Below, piece by piece: positions 35,257 to 44,685 of a DNA stretch of 64,000 bases. The DNA is taken from positions 186,001 through 250,000 of the forward strand of contig JBIISM010000004.1 in assembly GCA_044341025.1 (NCBI GenBank), in the 5' to 3' direction. How positions within the stretch are numbered: position 1 is the stretch's first letter; every line of letters starts with the position of its first letter. Below the pieces are notes generated by a model. That model was given only the letters and a program-made list of their open reading frames with translations. It was not told the DNA's origin and did not search any database. A program made the position numbers and the translations under genes. This DNA is from JABMMZ01 sp044341025. GTDB taxonomy: Bacteria; Bacteroidota; Bacteroidia; NS11-12g; UBA955.

Positions 35257-35285
35257 AAAAAAAAATCCCGATAAAATCGGGATTT
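35257..35285 (-). terminator. Terminator of the exbB-tonB-TPR operon
   Basis: Ten-base-pair stem AAATCCCGAT (35263-35272) / ATCGGGATTT (35276-35285) with a three-base loop. On the minus strand it continues into a T9 run, 21 bases after the TPR gene stop. Confidence 0.85.
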
Positions 35286-35306
35286 CTCTATGAATTAAAA
35301 GTAAAA

Positions 35307-36875
35307 CTACTTACTTAGTTTTTTTGCTAAATCTTGGGCATTTTTATTAGCCGGATCAATTTCAAGTATTTTATTAAAATAATCTTTAGCTTTTGCATTG
35401 TCCTTTTGAGTTAGGGCCACGAAAGCTAAATAGGTGTATGCAGAAACAAGGTTTGATTTATTTTTAACAAGATCTGAAGAAGCCAACTCAATATATTTTA
35501 AATAGTGCGATGAGCTTAATCCCGTTAAATCTTTATCTAATTCTTCTAAACTTTTAGCACGCCATAAATAACCGTCGGCATATTTAGGTTGCATTCTTGT
35601 AAGATCCGCAAATGTTGTATCTGCATTTACATATTCACCATTAGAGTAATAAGCGCGACCTAAGTAATAGTAATCCAGTGATCCTGCAGACTTTCTCATA
35701 CCTATTCTCCTTTTGTATTCGCTGATACTTTCTTTGTAGCGTTTTGCCGTATAAAGTGCCTTTGCGTATTCAGTTTGGAAATCGGCGTTGTTGGTATCGA
35801 GGTTTGCTGCAGATTTCAAATATTTAATGGCAGAGCTTGTGTCGTTGTTAGCCCCTGCAATTTTGCCTGCATAGCCATAATCAAGAGCCGTAATTTTATT
35901 TCCTTTGCTGTATTTCCAAAAATTATCAATAGATGTTTGAGCCTCTTTGTATTTCTTTAATTCAAAATTAGAATAGGCTAAAATTCTATAATAGGCATAA
36001 TTGATGCTGTCGGTGGCTTTGAAAACATTGATCTCATCAATTGCCTTTTGGTATTCTTTTAATTGGTACAAGAACCCACTGTAAGTGGCTTTAATTCTCG
36101 AATCGTTGTCATTCAATAAAATGTATTTTTTGAATTCATCAGCCGCTTTATCATTTTGCTTGGTGTGGTAATACAATTCACCCAATTCTTTATGCGCAAT
36201 GCTAAAGTTAGGATTTAATGCATTCGCTTTTTCAAGGTACTCGATTGCTGTTGGATAATTCATTGAAGCATAGTATAAACTACCAATTCTAATGTTAGCT
36301 AGAACGTTGTTTGGGTCAATCGCAACAACATCTTCATACCTGCCCATAGCTTTACCACCTTCGCCCAAGGCTAGGTGTAAATCGCCCAAAACCAAGGTGT
36401 AATAATGGTTGCCCGGGGCTAATCTGTGCGCCTCAGCAGCATAGCCAATAAATTGCTTAGCATTTGTTGCTTTGGGTTGGAAAGAAAGGTAGGCCGCTTG
36501 AAAAAACACATCAGCACTTCTGCGTCTGGACTGACTTAACGCTTTTTCAATATATACTTTAACTTCATTTGAATCTTTATTGGCCATAATTGCCAATCTC
36601 GCTTTGGCGATACTTCCATAGGCATCTGTAGCCATTTCAGCTTTTTGGTAATAATATTGAGCCGAATCGGTAGAACCTAAATTAAGGTAAACATTACCTA
36701 AATACACGAAGGATTCTAAAGTTTGCTCTTCACCTTTCAAGTTCAGAAAAGCTTGCTTGGCTTTGATGTAATTTTCATTTTGCAATTCGTTGATTGCATC
36801 TTTCATGGTTTGTGCATTTGACATTTGAATAAATGCGCAGCTGATTAGTAAGGCAAAAATCTGTTTCATTTTCAT
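35307..36875 (-). CDS. TPR-repeat exported protein, last gene of the TonB operon
   Basis: From ATG 36875, which overlaps the previous TGA as ATGA, the protein has 522 residues: a signal peptide (MKMKQIFALLISCAFIQMSNAQ) then about a dozen tetratricopeptide repeats. Examples are ALGEGGKAMGRYEDVVAIDP, NYPTAIEYLEKANALNPN, KEYQKAIDEINVFKATDS and KAKDYFNKILEIDPANKN. TPR proteins are scaffolds, and the periplasm is predicted. Its coupling to the PstS-like gene and to tonB suggests a role in assembling or supporting the TonB machine (inference). Confidence 0.87.
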   Translation of the reverse strand: MKMKQIFALLISCAFIQMSNAQTMKDAINELQNENYIKAKQAFLNLKGEEQTLESFVYLGNVYLNLGSTDSAQYYYQKAEMATDAYGSIAKARLAIMANKDSNEVKVYIEKALSQSRRRSADVFFQAAYLSFQPKATNAKQFIGYAAEAHRLAPGNHYYTLVLGDLHLALGEGGKAMGRYEDVVAIDPNNVLANIRIGSLYYASMNYPTAIEYLEKANALNPNFSIAHKELGELYYHTKQNDKAADEFKKYILLNDNDSRIKATYSGFLYQLKEYQKAIDEINVFKATDSINYAYYRILAYSNFELKKYKEAQTSIDNFWKYSKGNKITALDYGYAGKIAGANNDTSSAIKYLKSAANLDTNNADFQTEYAKALYTAKRYKESISEYKRRIGMRKSAGSLDYYYLGRAYYSNGEYVNADTTFADLTRMQPKYADGYLWRAKSLEELDKDLTGLSSSHYLKYIELASSDLVKNKSNLVSAYTYLAFVALTQKDNAKAKDYFNKILEIDPANKNAQDLAKKLSK

Positions 36876-37786
36876 TTCGTGTTTATTTTGATTTCTCTCC
36901 CTGGGAAAATTGCAGGACAAAGTCCTAACTTTAATGTTAACCTTTGGGCTCTTGGTTTGTATAAGTAGTTTACAAAATTAATGCCTGATTTAAATGGCAT
37001 ATTAGAATTTACAAAAACGATAGGGTTAATTAAAGGGTATTCCTTGCTTGCAATGCTAGATTGAGAAGGAATTACAACTAAGCTTTTTTTGTTTGAATCA
37101 AGGCAAATAACAGATAAAACTTTTAATCCCTCTAGCATTTCTGCAATCGGTTCTGATTCGACATCACTGATATAGGAAAATGGTATGAGGCCAATAGAGT
37201 TTGGATTTGATTTCAAAAACTGAAACAATTCCCCCGTGTTATTTTTAGAATACAAATTGGATAGCTGCTGATTGCTTAAATTAAATTTTGATTTCAAAAA
37301 CTGCACGCTCAATGCGTTCTTGTTTTCGACAACGAAATTTAAAGTCGAACTTTTTTGACCTTTCAAAACAGACTCAAGCTCAGCAAGGTCAATACCTTCA
37401 AAACTATTCTTATTGCTGCACACAAAGACAAAAGCATCATATGCGATGGCGTATTGTTTGGGATTAAAATCTGCAAGTTTTTCGATTGCAGCAGCTTCAG
37501 CAGGGCTCAACAACCTTTGTAAAAACGCAGCGTGTATTTTGTTGTTGAGCAAAGCAGATATAATTTCAGCTTCGTTCTTATACACCAAAGAAATTACAGG
37601 CGGTTTTCCTGCATTTTCAAAAGCCTTTTTGTGCTCGTTGGCAAATACAGCCAAGCTCGTATCTGCCCATACAATTATAGTATCTGCTTTACTTTGTTTG
37701 GCACTCGGTGTATTGGAATTGGTACAAGAAAAAAAATGGATTAGTAAAAGTACCAATCCAATTCTTGTAAAAAATTTATTGTTCAT
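36872..37786 (-). CDS. PstS-like substrate-binding lipoprotein in the TonB operon
   Basis: The 304-residue lipoprotein (LVLLLIHFFSCTNSN, Cys21) has the type 2 binding fold of phosphate-binding PstS proteins. The pieces seen are DTIIVWADTSLAVFANEHKKAF near the N-terminus, IISALLNNKIHAAFLQRLLSPAE, AFVFVCSNKNS, NPNSIGLIPFSYISD and YPLINPIVFVNS. The usual T-x-x-G-S-G-x-G phosphate loop is not seen. No pst transporter genes are nearby. Both ends overlap neighbours (11 bases upstream, ATGA downstream), so it is an integral operon member. The ligand may not be phosphate. Confidence 0.78.
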   Translation of the reverse strand: MNNKFFTRIGLVLLLIHFFSCTNSNTPSAKQSKADTIIVWADTSLAVFANEHKKAFENAGKPPVISLVYKNEAEIISALLNNKIHAAFLQRLLSPAEAAAIEKLADFNPKQYAIAYDAFVFVCSNKNSFEGIDLAELESVLKGQKSSTLNFVVENKNALSVQFLKSKFNLSNQQLSNLYSKNNTGELFQFLKSNPNSIGLIPFSYISDVESEPIAEMLEGLKVLSVICLDSNKKSLVVIPSQSSIASKEYPLINPIVFVNSNMPFKSGINFVNYLYKPRAQRLTLKLGLCPAIFPGREIKINTK

Positions 37787-38000
37787 TTTCCGAGGCTATC
37801 TCTTTTTGAAAGTCCTTGTAAGTTCTTAAAAATCTGTAAGCTCCATATAAGAATAGCATAGAAGCGTATAGGATTCTGATGTTTTGGGTTAATTCAGCAT
37901 TGATGTTTGAAAAATAAAACAAAACAGCAAAACATAAGAACAAGATGTAAATAGCAAACTTAAAAATGTAAGCCGGATATTTTACCAGTTGTTTGAACAT
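37776..38000 (-). CDS. Small two-helix membrane protein of the TonB operon
   Basis: 74 residues: an amphipathic N-terminus, two hydrophobic segments (IFKFAIYILFLCFAVLFYF and RILYASMLFLYGAYRFL) and a short charged tail. Family not recognised. Position 16 bases after the tonB stop and the 11-base overlap with the PstS-like gene argue that it is translated. Confidence 0.72.
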   Translation of the reverse strand: MFKQLVKYPAYIFKFAIYILFLCFAVLFYFSNINAELTQNIRILYASMLFLYGAYRFLRTYKDFQKEIASENEQ

Positions 38001-38016
38001 CTGAATAAGTTAATGT

Positions 38017-38826
38017 TTATTCCTCTTCCAATTGGAAAGTGATTCCAATTCTGAAAATAGACTTAACTGGTTTGCCATTGTTTTTAGCAGGCTTGTAGCG
38101 TTTGCTACATTTTCTAATTACTCTGACAGCTTCAGCATCCATCTCATCATTTCCAGAGGTGCGTTCAACACGAACATCTTCAATTGCACCAGACTGGGTT
38201 ACAACGAACACGATGGTAGAAACACCCTCAATTTCGTTGGCTTTTGGTCCTGCTGGATAAACTAAGTTGTCATCTAAGAAGGCATAGAAAGCAGCGTCTC
38301 CGCCAATGAACTCAGCCTCTTGGTCGACATTGGTGTATACTTTATTGTCTACATCACCATCTCCAAGGTTAGGGTCTACTGGTGGTGGTTCATCGCTTTT
38401 TTTACCTTCAACATCTTTCTTTCCAATATCTTTATCCTCAAGCTCTTCGATGGTTGGTGGTGGATCTTCTGCTTTTTCTTTTTCAACCGCCTTCATCTCC
38501 ATAAACTTGGCCGTTGGTCTTTCAACAATTGGCTCTGGTGGTGGTGGTGGTGGCGGAACATCATCTTTTTTGATAGATGGAGGAGGAGCCAAAATAATTG
38601 TCGTCGTATCTAATTGTTCTTCAGGTTCATCAGAAAATAGTCCAATAGATTTGGCCATTTTAGGGGTATAAAGACTAAACACAAATAAACTGCAGCTGAT
38701 TGCTAAGGCTTTTAACATATTCTTCGCATAAGCGCCGCGAAGAATGAATGCACCATAAGCTTTGTTTCTTGTTTCAAAAACAATGTCATCCATGGATTGT
38801 CCTAAGTAGGTTTCTCTGTTTTCCAT
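38017..38826 (-). CDS. tonB: TonB-family energy transducer
   Basis: Transmits proton-motive energy from ExbB/ExbD to outer-membrane receptors. The 269 residues include a Bacteroidota-type cytoplasmic N-terminus (SMDDIVFETRNKAYGAFILR), a membrane helix (about 36-55), a periplasmic Pro-rich span (PPPPPPPEP, about 92-100) with acidic repeats, and the C-terminal TonB fold (YPAGPKANEIEGVSTIVFVV, ERTSGNDEMDAEAVRVIRKC, RIGITFQLEE). It is the fourth gene of the operon. Candidate clients in the window are the receptors at 42155 and 60815. Confidence 0.93.
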   Translation of the reverse strand: MENRETYLGQSMDDIVFETRNKAYGAFILRGAYAKNMLKALAISCSLFVFSLYTPKMAKSIGLFSDEPEEQLDTTTIILAPPPSIKKDDVPPPPPPPEPIVERPTAKFMEMKAVEKEKAEDPPPTIEELEDKDIGKKDVEGKKSDEPPPVDPNLGDGDVDNKVYTNVDQEAEFIGGDAAFYAFLDDNLVYPAGPKANEIEGVSTIVFVVTQSGAIEDVRVERTSGNDEMDAEAVRVIRKCSKRYKPAKNNGKPVKSIFRIGITFQLEEE

Positions 38827-38887
38827 AATGGTTCTTTTTTAATGGTTAATACACAATAGTTATAATAGGTAAATATAAAATAGGAAA

Positions 38888-39445
38888 TTACTGAATTACT
38901 CTAACGTTTCCTCCATTCTTTATGGCTTCAATTTCGATGGCTTGAATATCTTGCAAGGCATAGCGCTTTACACCTGTTATATCCATTTCATCTAATGCAT
39001 CCACCATGTTTTTGAATTTTGCATCTTCAGTGGTCTTAATTAGGCAAATCAAAGTGTCTTTGCTTCCATAAGACTTCTCCAGTTTATTTTGTTTCCAATA
39101 AATGATATCGCGGATACCTTTCTCATTGGCAAAAACAGTTTTCTTTAAATCAGCTACTGTTGTACCTTCATAAAACCAAACAGCATTGTCTTTGTCTAAT
39201 ATAACATTAAGAAGTAATTCCTCGTTGACTTTAACCATTTCAGTTTCATCAAGAGCCTTCTTGGGCATGTTAAGTTCCATTGCATTGGGTTTGTTCAATG
39301 TGGTGGTTAACATGAAGAAAGTAATCAATAGAAATGCTAAGTCTACCATCGGTGTTAAATCCACCTTGGTTGACATTTTCTTTGACCGCGACTTTCCGCC
39401 GTGTTTCTTTTTACTGCCGCCTTCCGCGGTATTTATTTCTGCCAT
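38888..39445 (-). CDS. exbD: ExbD-family biopolymer transport protein (second copy)
   Basis: The 185-residue protein has a Lys-rich N-terminus, one membrane helix with the proton-carrying Asp (VDLTPMVDLAFLLITFFMLT) and a periplasmic domain. It forms the proton channel with ExbB. It lies 10 bases after the first exbD. The KKHGGKSRSKKMS N-terminus and shorter periplasmic part distinguish it from its sister. Confidence 0.92.
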   Translation of the reverse strand: MAEINTAEGGSKKKHGGKSRSKKMSTKVDLTPMVDLAFLLITFFMLTTTLNKPNAMELNMPKKALDETEMVKVNEELLLNVILDKDNAVWFYEGTTVADLKKTVFANEKGIRDIIYWKQNKLEKSYGSKDTLICLIKTTEDAKFKNMVDALDEMDITGVKRYALQDIQAIEIEAIKNGGNVRVIQ

Positions 39446-39455
39446 GTTTTATGAC

Positions 39456-40085
39456 TTATTTTTGATCTTCTACTTTAGTGACTTGTTTTTGTGCGTTACC
39501 AGCCAAAGTGGTTATCAGATTAAACTTTTGAACGTTTACTTTATCTGTTAACGCGGTCATGACTTGCTTTATTGCTTTTATATTGCTGTTTCTATCCCCT
39601 TTGATTGCAATTTTCATTGAAGGATCAACATATCTTGCTTGCAAGACCCACTCAGCCAATTCACACTTAGCAGAATCCATAGGGATACCGTTTTGCTTGT
39701 AGTTTTTGAATTGAGAAGGATTAAGCGCCAAGATACCTGGCATTTCGGCCAATGAAAAACCAAACATATCCAAACCTTTGAAAGCTTTCTTTTGGTTGTT
39801 GCTCAGTTGAATTTCTTTGTGGATAGTCAGCATATTTTCCAATAGACTTGCTCTGTCTGATGTTTCAGTTAAGCTGAAATATGCAGCACCGTCTTTGTCC
39901 ACCGTGATAGTCATCACATGGTCCAATTTGGTTTGAGAACGGGCGTTCGGCAAATCAATTGGAACCACTTCTGGTGGCCTAAACTTTGAAGTCAACATGA
40001 AAAACGTAAGCAACAAGAATGATACGTCGCACATGGCGGTCATATCAATAGAGGTACTTTTACGTGGAATTTTTACTTTTGGCAT
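39456..40085 (-). CDS. exbD: ExbD-family biopolymer transport protein (first copy)
   Basis: The 209-residue protein has the ExbD helix (IDMTAMCDVSFLLLTFFMLT) with the conserved Asp and a periplasmic domain larger than usual, including an insertion around GLDMFGFSLAEMPGILALNP. The C-terminal DRNSNIKAIKQVMTAL region is ExbD-like. It follows exbB by 29 bases. Two non-identical ExbDs in one operon are common in Bacteroidota and may form a mixed dimer inside the ExbB pentamer (inference). Confidence 0.92.
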   Translation of the reverse strand: MPKVKIPRKSTSIDMTAMCDVSFLLLTFFMLTSKFRPPEVVPIDLPNARSQTKLDHVMTITVDKDGAAYFSLTETSDRASLLENMLTIHKEIQLSNNQKKAFKGLDMFGFSLAEMPGILALNPSQFKNYKQNGIPMDSAKCELAEWVLQARYVDPSMKIAIKGDRNSNIKAIKQVMTALTDKVNVQKFNLITTLAGNAQKQVTKVEDQK

Positions 40086-40114
40086 GTTTTGGAATAATTA
40101 CCAGTATGCAGGTC

Positions 40115-40909
40115 TTATTTGTTCTTTGAAGCAAATGTTTGAGAAATACTGAAACCTATTTCATCAATTCCGTAGGTCAATTTGTCAATCATTCCAGTAA
40201 ATACGTTGTAGAAAATAATCGCAACAGCAGAAGTACCGATACCAATAGCTGTGTTGATTAAGGCTTCAGAAATACCAGCAGACAATGCAGCTGGGTCAGG
40301 CGTACCTGCAGTAGCCAAAGCAGAGAACGCCTTGATCATACCGATTACAGTACCTAATAGACCAACCAAAGTTGCAACAGATGCAATGGTAGCCAAAATA
40401 GATAAGTTTTTTTCCAACATTGGCAATTCCAATGAAGTAGCTTCTTCCATTTCCTTTTGGATAGCCAACACTTTTTGCTCTTTTTCAAGTGCAGTGTCTT
40501 TTTCCATTTCAGCATATTTGTTCAAACCTGATCTAACCACGTTTGCAACAGAACCTTTTTGTTTGTCACAATCAACTAAAGCAGCAGCAACTTGTCCGCT
40601 GTTAAGGTTTGTTTTAACTTTTTGTAAGAATGTTTCTAATGAACCAGTTCCTTTAGCTGAGTAAACAGTAATTAAACGTTCAATAACAACCGTAAATACT
40701 GTTAAGAATAAGGTCATTAGAATAGGAACGATTACACCACCTTCGTGAATAATTGCAAAGAAATTGCCTTCTTTTGGTGAATGATCGGCATTGAAGTTAT
40801 CAGGATCTCCGAATACAAACATGTATAACAAGATTGATACGATTAATGCTGCGGGAATTGTAAGAATACTAACCCAATTTGTAGATTTTTTAACTTGCGC
40901 TTGACTCAT
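40115..40909 (-). CDS. exbB: ExbB/TolQ/MotA proton channel protein
   Basis: The 264-residue inner-membrane protein has an N-terminal helix (WVSILTIPAALIVSILLYMFV), a second near 65-85 (VPILMTLFLTVFTVVIERL), then the core pair with LSILATIASVATLVGLLGTVIGM and SEALINTAIGIGTSAVAIIFYN. These GLLGTV-GM and EAL-TT-G-A patterns define the ExbB/TolQ family. It heads the seven-gene operon down to the TPR gene. Confidence 0.94.
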   Translation of the reverse strand: MSQAQVKKSTNWVSILTIPAALIVSILLYMFVFGDPDNFNADHSPKEGNFFAIIHEGGVIVPILMTLFLTVFTVVIERLITVYSAKGTGSLETFLQKVKTNLNSGQVAAALVDCDKQKGSVANVVRSGLNKYAEMEKDTALEKEQKVLAIQKEMEEATSLELPMLEKNLSILATIASVATLVGLLGTVIGMIKAFSALATAGTPDPAALSAGISEALINTAIGIGTSAVAIIFYNVFTGMIDKLTYGIDEIGFSISQTFASKNK

Positions 40910-41270
40910 TTAATGAAAAAATTAGTTGTTGCTGCAATAATAATAGAGAAATTTCAAATTTTCTGCATTTTTATTGTTAAAATTAGCTTATCCGTTAAAC
41001 GGCAATTTTATCGGGTTAAGTCTGGTAAATTATATTGGGGTTGAATTGCGAAATAAAATAACAAACAATTGAAAAACAATTATTTACAATATAAAAAAGT
41101 TCTCAATAATTGAAAAAAATAAACAATTTACTCTTGCATTCAAATTAATTTGATTGCTGTTTCAAAGGATAAATTTAAAAAACAATTGCCCCATGTTAAA
41201 TTATTGTTAAATAATTTTACGCAACTTAATATTCAAAACAAAAGAATAAACCCAAAAAACAAAGTTGACC
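40910..41270. other. A+T-rich intergenic region upstream of exbB
   Basis: 361 bases, very A+T-rich, rich in CAATT/AATTG words, with no open frame or stable hairpin that I can defend and no perfect TAnnTTTG box near exbB (a one-mismatch version, TATTATTG, lies at about 40935-40942). It must hold the exbB promoter and the end of the DUF4249 gene. Confidence 0.5.
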
Positions 41271-42143
41271 TTAATTGATCAATAATTTTTGGGTACTCAC
41301 CTTCCCTGTCATGCAGAAAAAGCCAAGTACTTTTTTCTTCTGATCATTTATACAAACTATATTGCTGGGAATGTTACTCGGAGGAACGGCAAACAAACCG
41401 CTATTGTTTAATTGTGTACTGATCAAATTTAAATAGTAATACATTTCAGGGGTGATGCTGAGAATTTCAACTCTTGCTGTTTCACCAGGTTTAAATGGTC
41501 GTGAAGTAAAATTATCTCTTATTGGCACAATAAACAAACCGCCATCACCCCTACCATCCGCGGTTGTTGAATTGTCTTGGGCAATTAATATTTCTCCTGC
41601 TTTTGCTTGTAAACTGTCATTTCTAAACAGTTTAAACCAATAAAAATCGCCCTTGCCTATCTTGTCTTTTGCCCAAAGTGTGATGTAATTGCCCTCAGGT
41701 CCGCCAAATGATCCTCTTTCTTTAAACGAATAGGTAAATGAATCGATACTTGTTGGTGAATTTAATGTGCTTTGAGAAAAATAAGTATCTGCGCCATCTT
41801 TGGCAATTAATTGGTAAGTGCTTCCAAATTTAAAGACATCGGGAGAACTAGGCACAAAATAATACACCCCATTTCCTTTGTAAGTGAATTGATGAAACAC
41901 AAAATTTGATGTATCTAAAACCCCAACGGTATCCATTTCATATCCTTTATAAGTACCATTGTCTAGGTACGCAATTGACTTTGTGATTTTAATAAATTGT
42001 GTATCTGATGTTTGATTGATTACCGCATCGATAACAATTTGATCCACCGGTGCACCCAAATCTAAATCTATTGAATCTTCACAAGCGCCCAAAAAAAAGG
42101 CTGATGTTAAAGCGAAAGCAAGTCTAAATATATATTTTCTCAT
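41271..42143 (-). CDS. DUF4249-family lipoprotein
   Basis: The 290-residue lipoprotein (FALTSAFFLGACEDSIDLDLG, Cys21) matches DUF4249: early QIVIDAVINQTSDTQFIKITKS, a YKGNGVYYF strand, FKFGSTYQLIAKDG and a late YYYLNLISTQL helix. Members are encoded right after a TonB-dependent receptor, and this one starts 11 bases after it. A role as surface lipoprotein partner of the receptor is inferred. Substrate unknown. Confidence 0.88.
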   Translation of the reverse strand: MRKYIFRLAFALTSAFFLGACEDSIDLDLGAPVDQIVIDAVINQTSDTQFIKITKSIAYLDNGTYKGYEMDTVGVLDTSNFVFHQFTYKGNGVYYFVPSSPDVFKFGSTYQLIAKDGADTYFSQSTLNSPTSIDSFTYSFKERGSFGGPEGNYITLWAKDKIGKGDFYWFKLFRNDSLQAKAGEILIAQDNSTTADGRGDGGLFIVPIRDNFTSRPFKPGETARVEILSITPEMYYYLNLISTQLNNSGLFAVPPSNIPSNIVCINDQKKKVLGFFCMTGKVSTQKLLIN

Positions 42144-42154
42144 GTTGTTTCAGA

Positions 42155-44533
42155 TTAAAATTTAAAGTTCCAAGATACAGAAGGAATAATGCTTCCAACT
42201 ATAGAGTAACGAATCAATTGGGTTTGCATGTTGTTGTCAGGATTGTTTTGGGTATAATAAGAAAAAGGGTTTCTTCTTTTGTATACATTGTACACACCAA
42301 ACACCCAATTGCTTTCCCATTTGGCTGTTTTTTTATGGGTATAGGTGGCCGACAAATCCAATCTATGAAAAGCTTTGATGGTTACGTTGTTTCTCAAACC
42401 TGATGCATTTTGAGGAATGCCTTGGTAACCTTGGAAACTGTATTTTGTGTTTGGCAAATTGGTTGGGGTTCCCGAGCCGATTACAAAACTGCCTGATGCC
42501 GACCACTTATTAGAAATTTCATAACTGGCTGTAATGTTTCCATTATGTCTTCGGTCGAAACGGTTGTTGTACCATAGGTTGTTGCTAATCCCATCAACTT
42601 GTCTTTCTGATTTTGACAAAGTATATGAAAGCCATCCAGTTAATTTTCCAGAGTTCTTTTTTGCATACAATTCAAGTCCATAAGCCCTGCCTTTACCACT
42701 TAACAACTCGGCTTCCAGTTGGGTGTTCAATAATAGATTTGCACCATCAATGTAGTCAATTTGATTTTGCAGTGTTTTGTAAAATGTTTCAGCAGACAAC
42801 TCATAGTCTAAATTTTTGCCAATATTTCTAAAGTATCCAATTGCAACTTGATCGGCAATTTGTGGTTTGATGTTATTGGTTGAAGGCGTCCAAACATCTA
42901 AGGGTACAGACGCTGCAGTGTTAGAAATCAAATGCAGGTATTGAGCCATGCGGTTATAACTTGCCTTTACAGATGAAAGCTTGTTTAATTTATAATTGGC
43001 AGAAAAACGTGGCTCAGGCACATTGTATGATTGAATAATTTCTCTAGCCTTATAGGTTTGCTCTGCAATAACATTTGCTCTTTGGGCCATACCGTTTTTT
43101 TCTAAAATCAAAGCAGAGCCCTTGCCAATGTAATTGAAACTAGAAAAACGTATGCCATAACGCATGGTAAAGTTATCGTTCACTTTTTGTTCGTTTTCTA
43201 AATAAACAGCATTTTCTAAAGCGTATTTTTTAGGCAAGCCAAAATTAACTCTTGATCCCTGATCTTGAGAAATTGCCTGACCTGGACTAAAGATATAATA
43301 GGTAGATACCACACCAAATTGAAGGGTGTTTCTTGGGTTTATATAAAAAGTAAAATCAGGTTTGACACTAAAGTTAACAATATTAGACTTCCATTCGAAG
43401 GTATTGTTCCCATTACCAAAACCAAGTTGGTAATCGTATTTGCTGTAATAAGCGGTGAAATTTGAAAATATTTTTTTAGAGAACAAATGGTTCCAACGTA
43501 TGGTTGTTGTTTGATTTCCCCAATCAAACTTAGCGCCTGGCGCACCGAAAGCATCGCGACCAACGTAGGCAGACAAGAACAATCTGTTGTTGGCATTAAA
43601 GGTGTAATTTACTTTTGCAGTGAAATCATAAAAATAAAAAATTGCATTTTTTAAGTTTTCATTGTTAGCCAAAAACGGTTTGGCCAGAGCGTCAGCATAA
43701 CTTCTCCGCAATGCCACGATGAAAGATGACTTATTTTTCATTTTTGGATTTTTGCGGGCAATCGGACCTTCAATTGAAAAACGACTGAAGATGATACCAA
43801 CGCCACCATTGACTTCAAACTTTTTATTATTGCCCTCTTTCATACGAACATCGAGTGTTGAAGACAGACGACCGCCATATTGGGCTGGCATACCACCTTT
43901 AATTAATTTAACATCTTTTACAGCATCTGGATTAAAAACCGAAAAAAAGCCAAATAAGTGCGAGGAATTGAATACTGGCGCTTCATCTAACAATATAAGA
44001 TTTTGATCAATACTGCCCCCACGCACATTAAAACCAGTTGCGCCTTCTCCTACCGTGCTAACACCTGGCAACAATTGCACACTTTTTACTATGTCCACTT
44101 CACCCAATAGAGCTGGTACTTTTTTAATTTGAATGATGTTCAAATTGTTGGTACTCATTTCAACCTTTTCAACTTGATTCTCTTTCTTTTTTCCCTTGAC
44201 TACCGCATTTTTTAAATTGGATTCAGTTCTAGACAGATCGATGTTCTTAGTAATATTATTTAAAATTTCCAATTCGAATTTTTCTGTTTTAAATCCAAAA
44301 TTTGAAATTAAGATGGTGTAGCTGCCCGGTGAAAGAGACAATGAATAAAACCCATACATATTTGTTTGGGTGGAAATGGTATTTCCTTCAACAGAAATTG
44401 ACGATGATCCAAGCGCTTCGCCATTGGCTGAATCTTTAACATAACCACTTAAGGTTACCTTGTTTTGAGCATTTAAATTTGACAGACCAACAGAGGCCAG
44501 TAGAACAATTAACAGCGAAAAAAAATATTTCAT
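42155..44533 (-). CDS. TonB-dependent receptor with carboxypeptidase-like domain
   Basis: 792 residues: signal peptide (LLIVLLASVGLSNLNAQ), a carboxypeptidase-D regulatory-like domain (KVTLSGYVKDSANGEALGSSSI, about 24-105), plug (IIQIKKVPALLGEVDIVKSVQLLPGVSTVGEGATGFNVRGG with LDEAPVFNSSHLFGFFSVFN) and a 22-strand-type barrel ending in SWNFKF. The LLPGV-GEGA-GFNVRGG form is typical of the receptors paired with DUF4249. It would import an unknown ligand with energy from TonB. Confidence 0.93.
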   Translation of the reverse strand: MKYFFSLLIVLLASVGLSNLNAQNKVTLSGYVKDSANGEALGSSSISVEGNTISTQTNMYGFYSLSLSPGSYTILISNFGFKTEKFELEILNNITKNIDLSRTESNLKNAVVKGKKKENQVEKVEMSTNNLNIIQIKKVPALLGEVDIVKSVQLLPGVSTVGEGATGFNVRGGSIDQNLILLDEAPVFNSSHLFGFFSVFNPDAVKDVKLIKGGMPAQYGGRLSSTLDVRMKEGNNKKFEVNGGVGIIFSRFSIEGPIARKNPKMKNKSSFIVALRRSYADALAKPFLANNENLKNAIFYFYDFTAKVNYTFNANNRLFLSAYVGRDAFGAPGAKFDWGNQTTTIRWNHLFSKKIFSNFTAYYSKYDYQLGFGNGNNTFEWKSNIVNFSVKPDFTFYINPRNTLQFGVVSTYYIFSPGQAISQDQGSRVNFGLPKKYALENAVYLENEQKVNDNFTMRYGIRFSSFNYIGKGSALILEKNGMAQRANVIAEQTYKAREIIQSYNVPEPRFSANYKLNKLSSVKASYNRMAQYLHLISNTAASVPLDVWTPSTNNIKPQIADQVAIGYFRNIGKNLDYELSAETFYKTLQNQIDYIDGANLLLNTQLEAELLSGKGRAYGLELYAKKNSGKLTGWLSYTLSKSERQVDGISNNLWYNNRFDRRHNGNITASYEISNKWSASGSFVIGSGTPTNLPNTKYSFQGYQGIPQNASGLRNNVTIKAFHRLDLSATYTHKKTAKWESNWVFGVYNVYKRRNPFSYYTQNNPDNNMQTQLIRYSIVGSIIPSVSWNFKF

Positions 44534-44543
44534 AAAATCAATG

Positions 44544-44551
44544 CAAATTTA
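44544..44551 (-). promoter_or_regulatory. TAnnTTTG promoter box of the receptor gene
   Basis: TAAATTTG on the minus strand ends 10 bases before the ATG at 44533. Confidence 0.5.
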
Positions 44552-44666
44552 ACAATCTTATATGCTAATTGTTTGTGTATAAGACCAAAAAGAATAAAAC
44601 ATCGACTAATATTTTTTTTTTAAAAAAAGTAAATCTAATATTTCCCATTACCCGATTTATTACCCT

Positions 44667-44674
44667 TATATTTG
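44667..44674 (+). promoter_or_regulatory. TAnnTTTG promoter box of the L,D-transpeptidase gene
   Basis: TATATTTG ends 11 bases before the ATG at 44686 and lies inside the longer frame that begins at 44569, which argues against that earlier start. Confidence 0.5.
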
Positions 44675-44685
44675 TTTTACCAAGT

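Noticed and set aside
36872..37786. Phosphate uptake (pst) locus
   Set aside because: Only a PstS-like protein is present, without pstC, pstA or pstB, and it is embedded in the TonB operon.
38306..38671. Long plus-strand frames rich in Ser/Gly/Trp opposite tonB
   Set aside because: They are the antisense of the Pro-rich and acidic codons of tonB, where stops are rare. The tonB frame has all family motifs.
44569..44685. Longer N-terminus for the L,D-transpeptidase from 44569
   Set aside because: It would bury the lipoprotein signal 40 residues inside the protein, and the TATATTTG promoter box lies within the extension.
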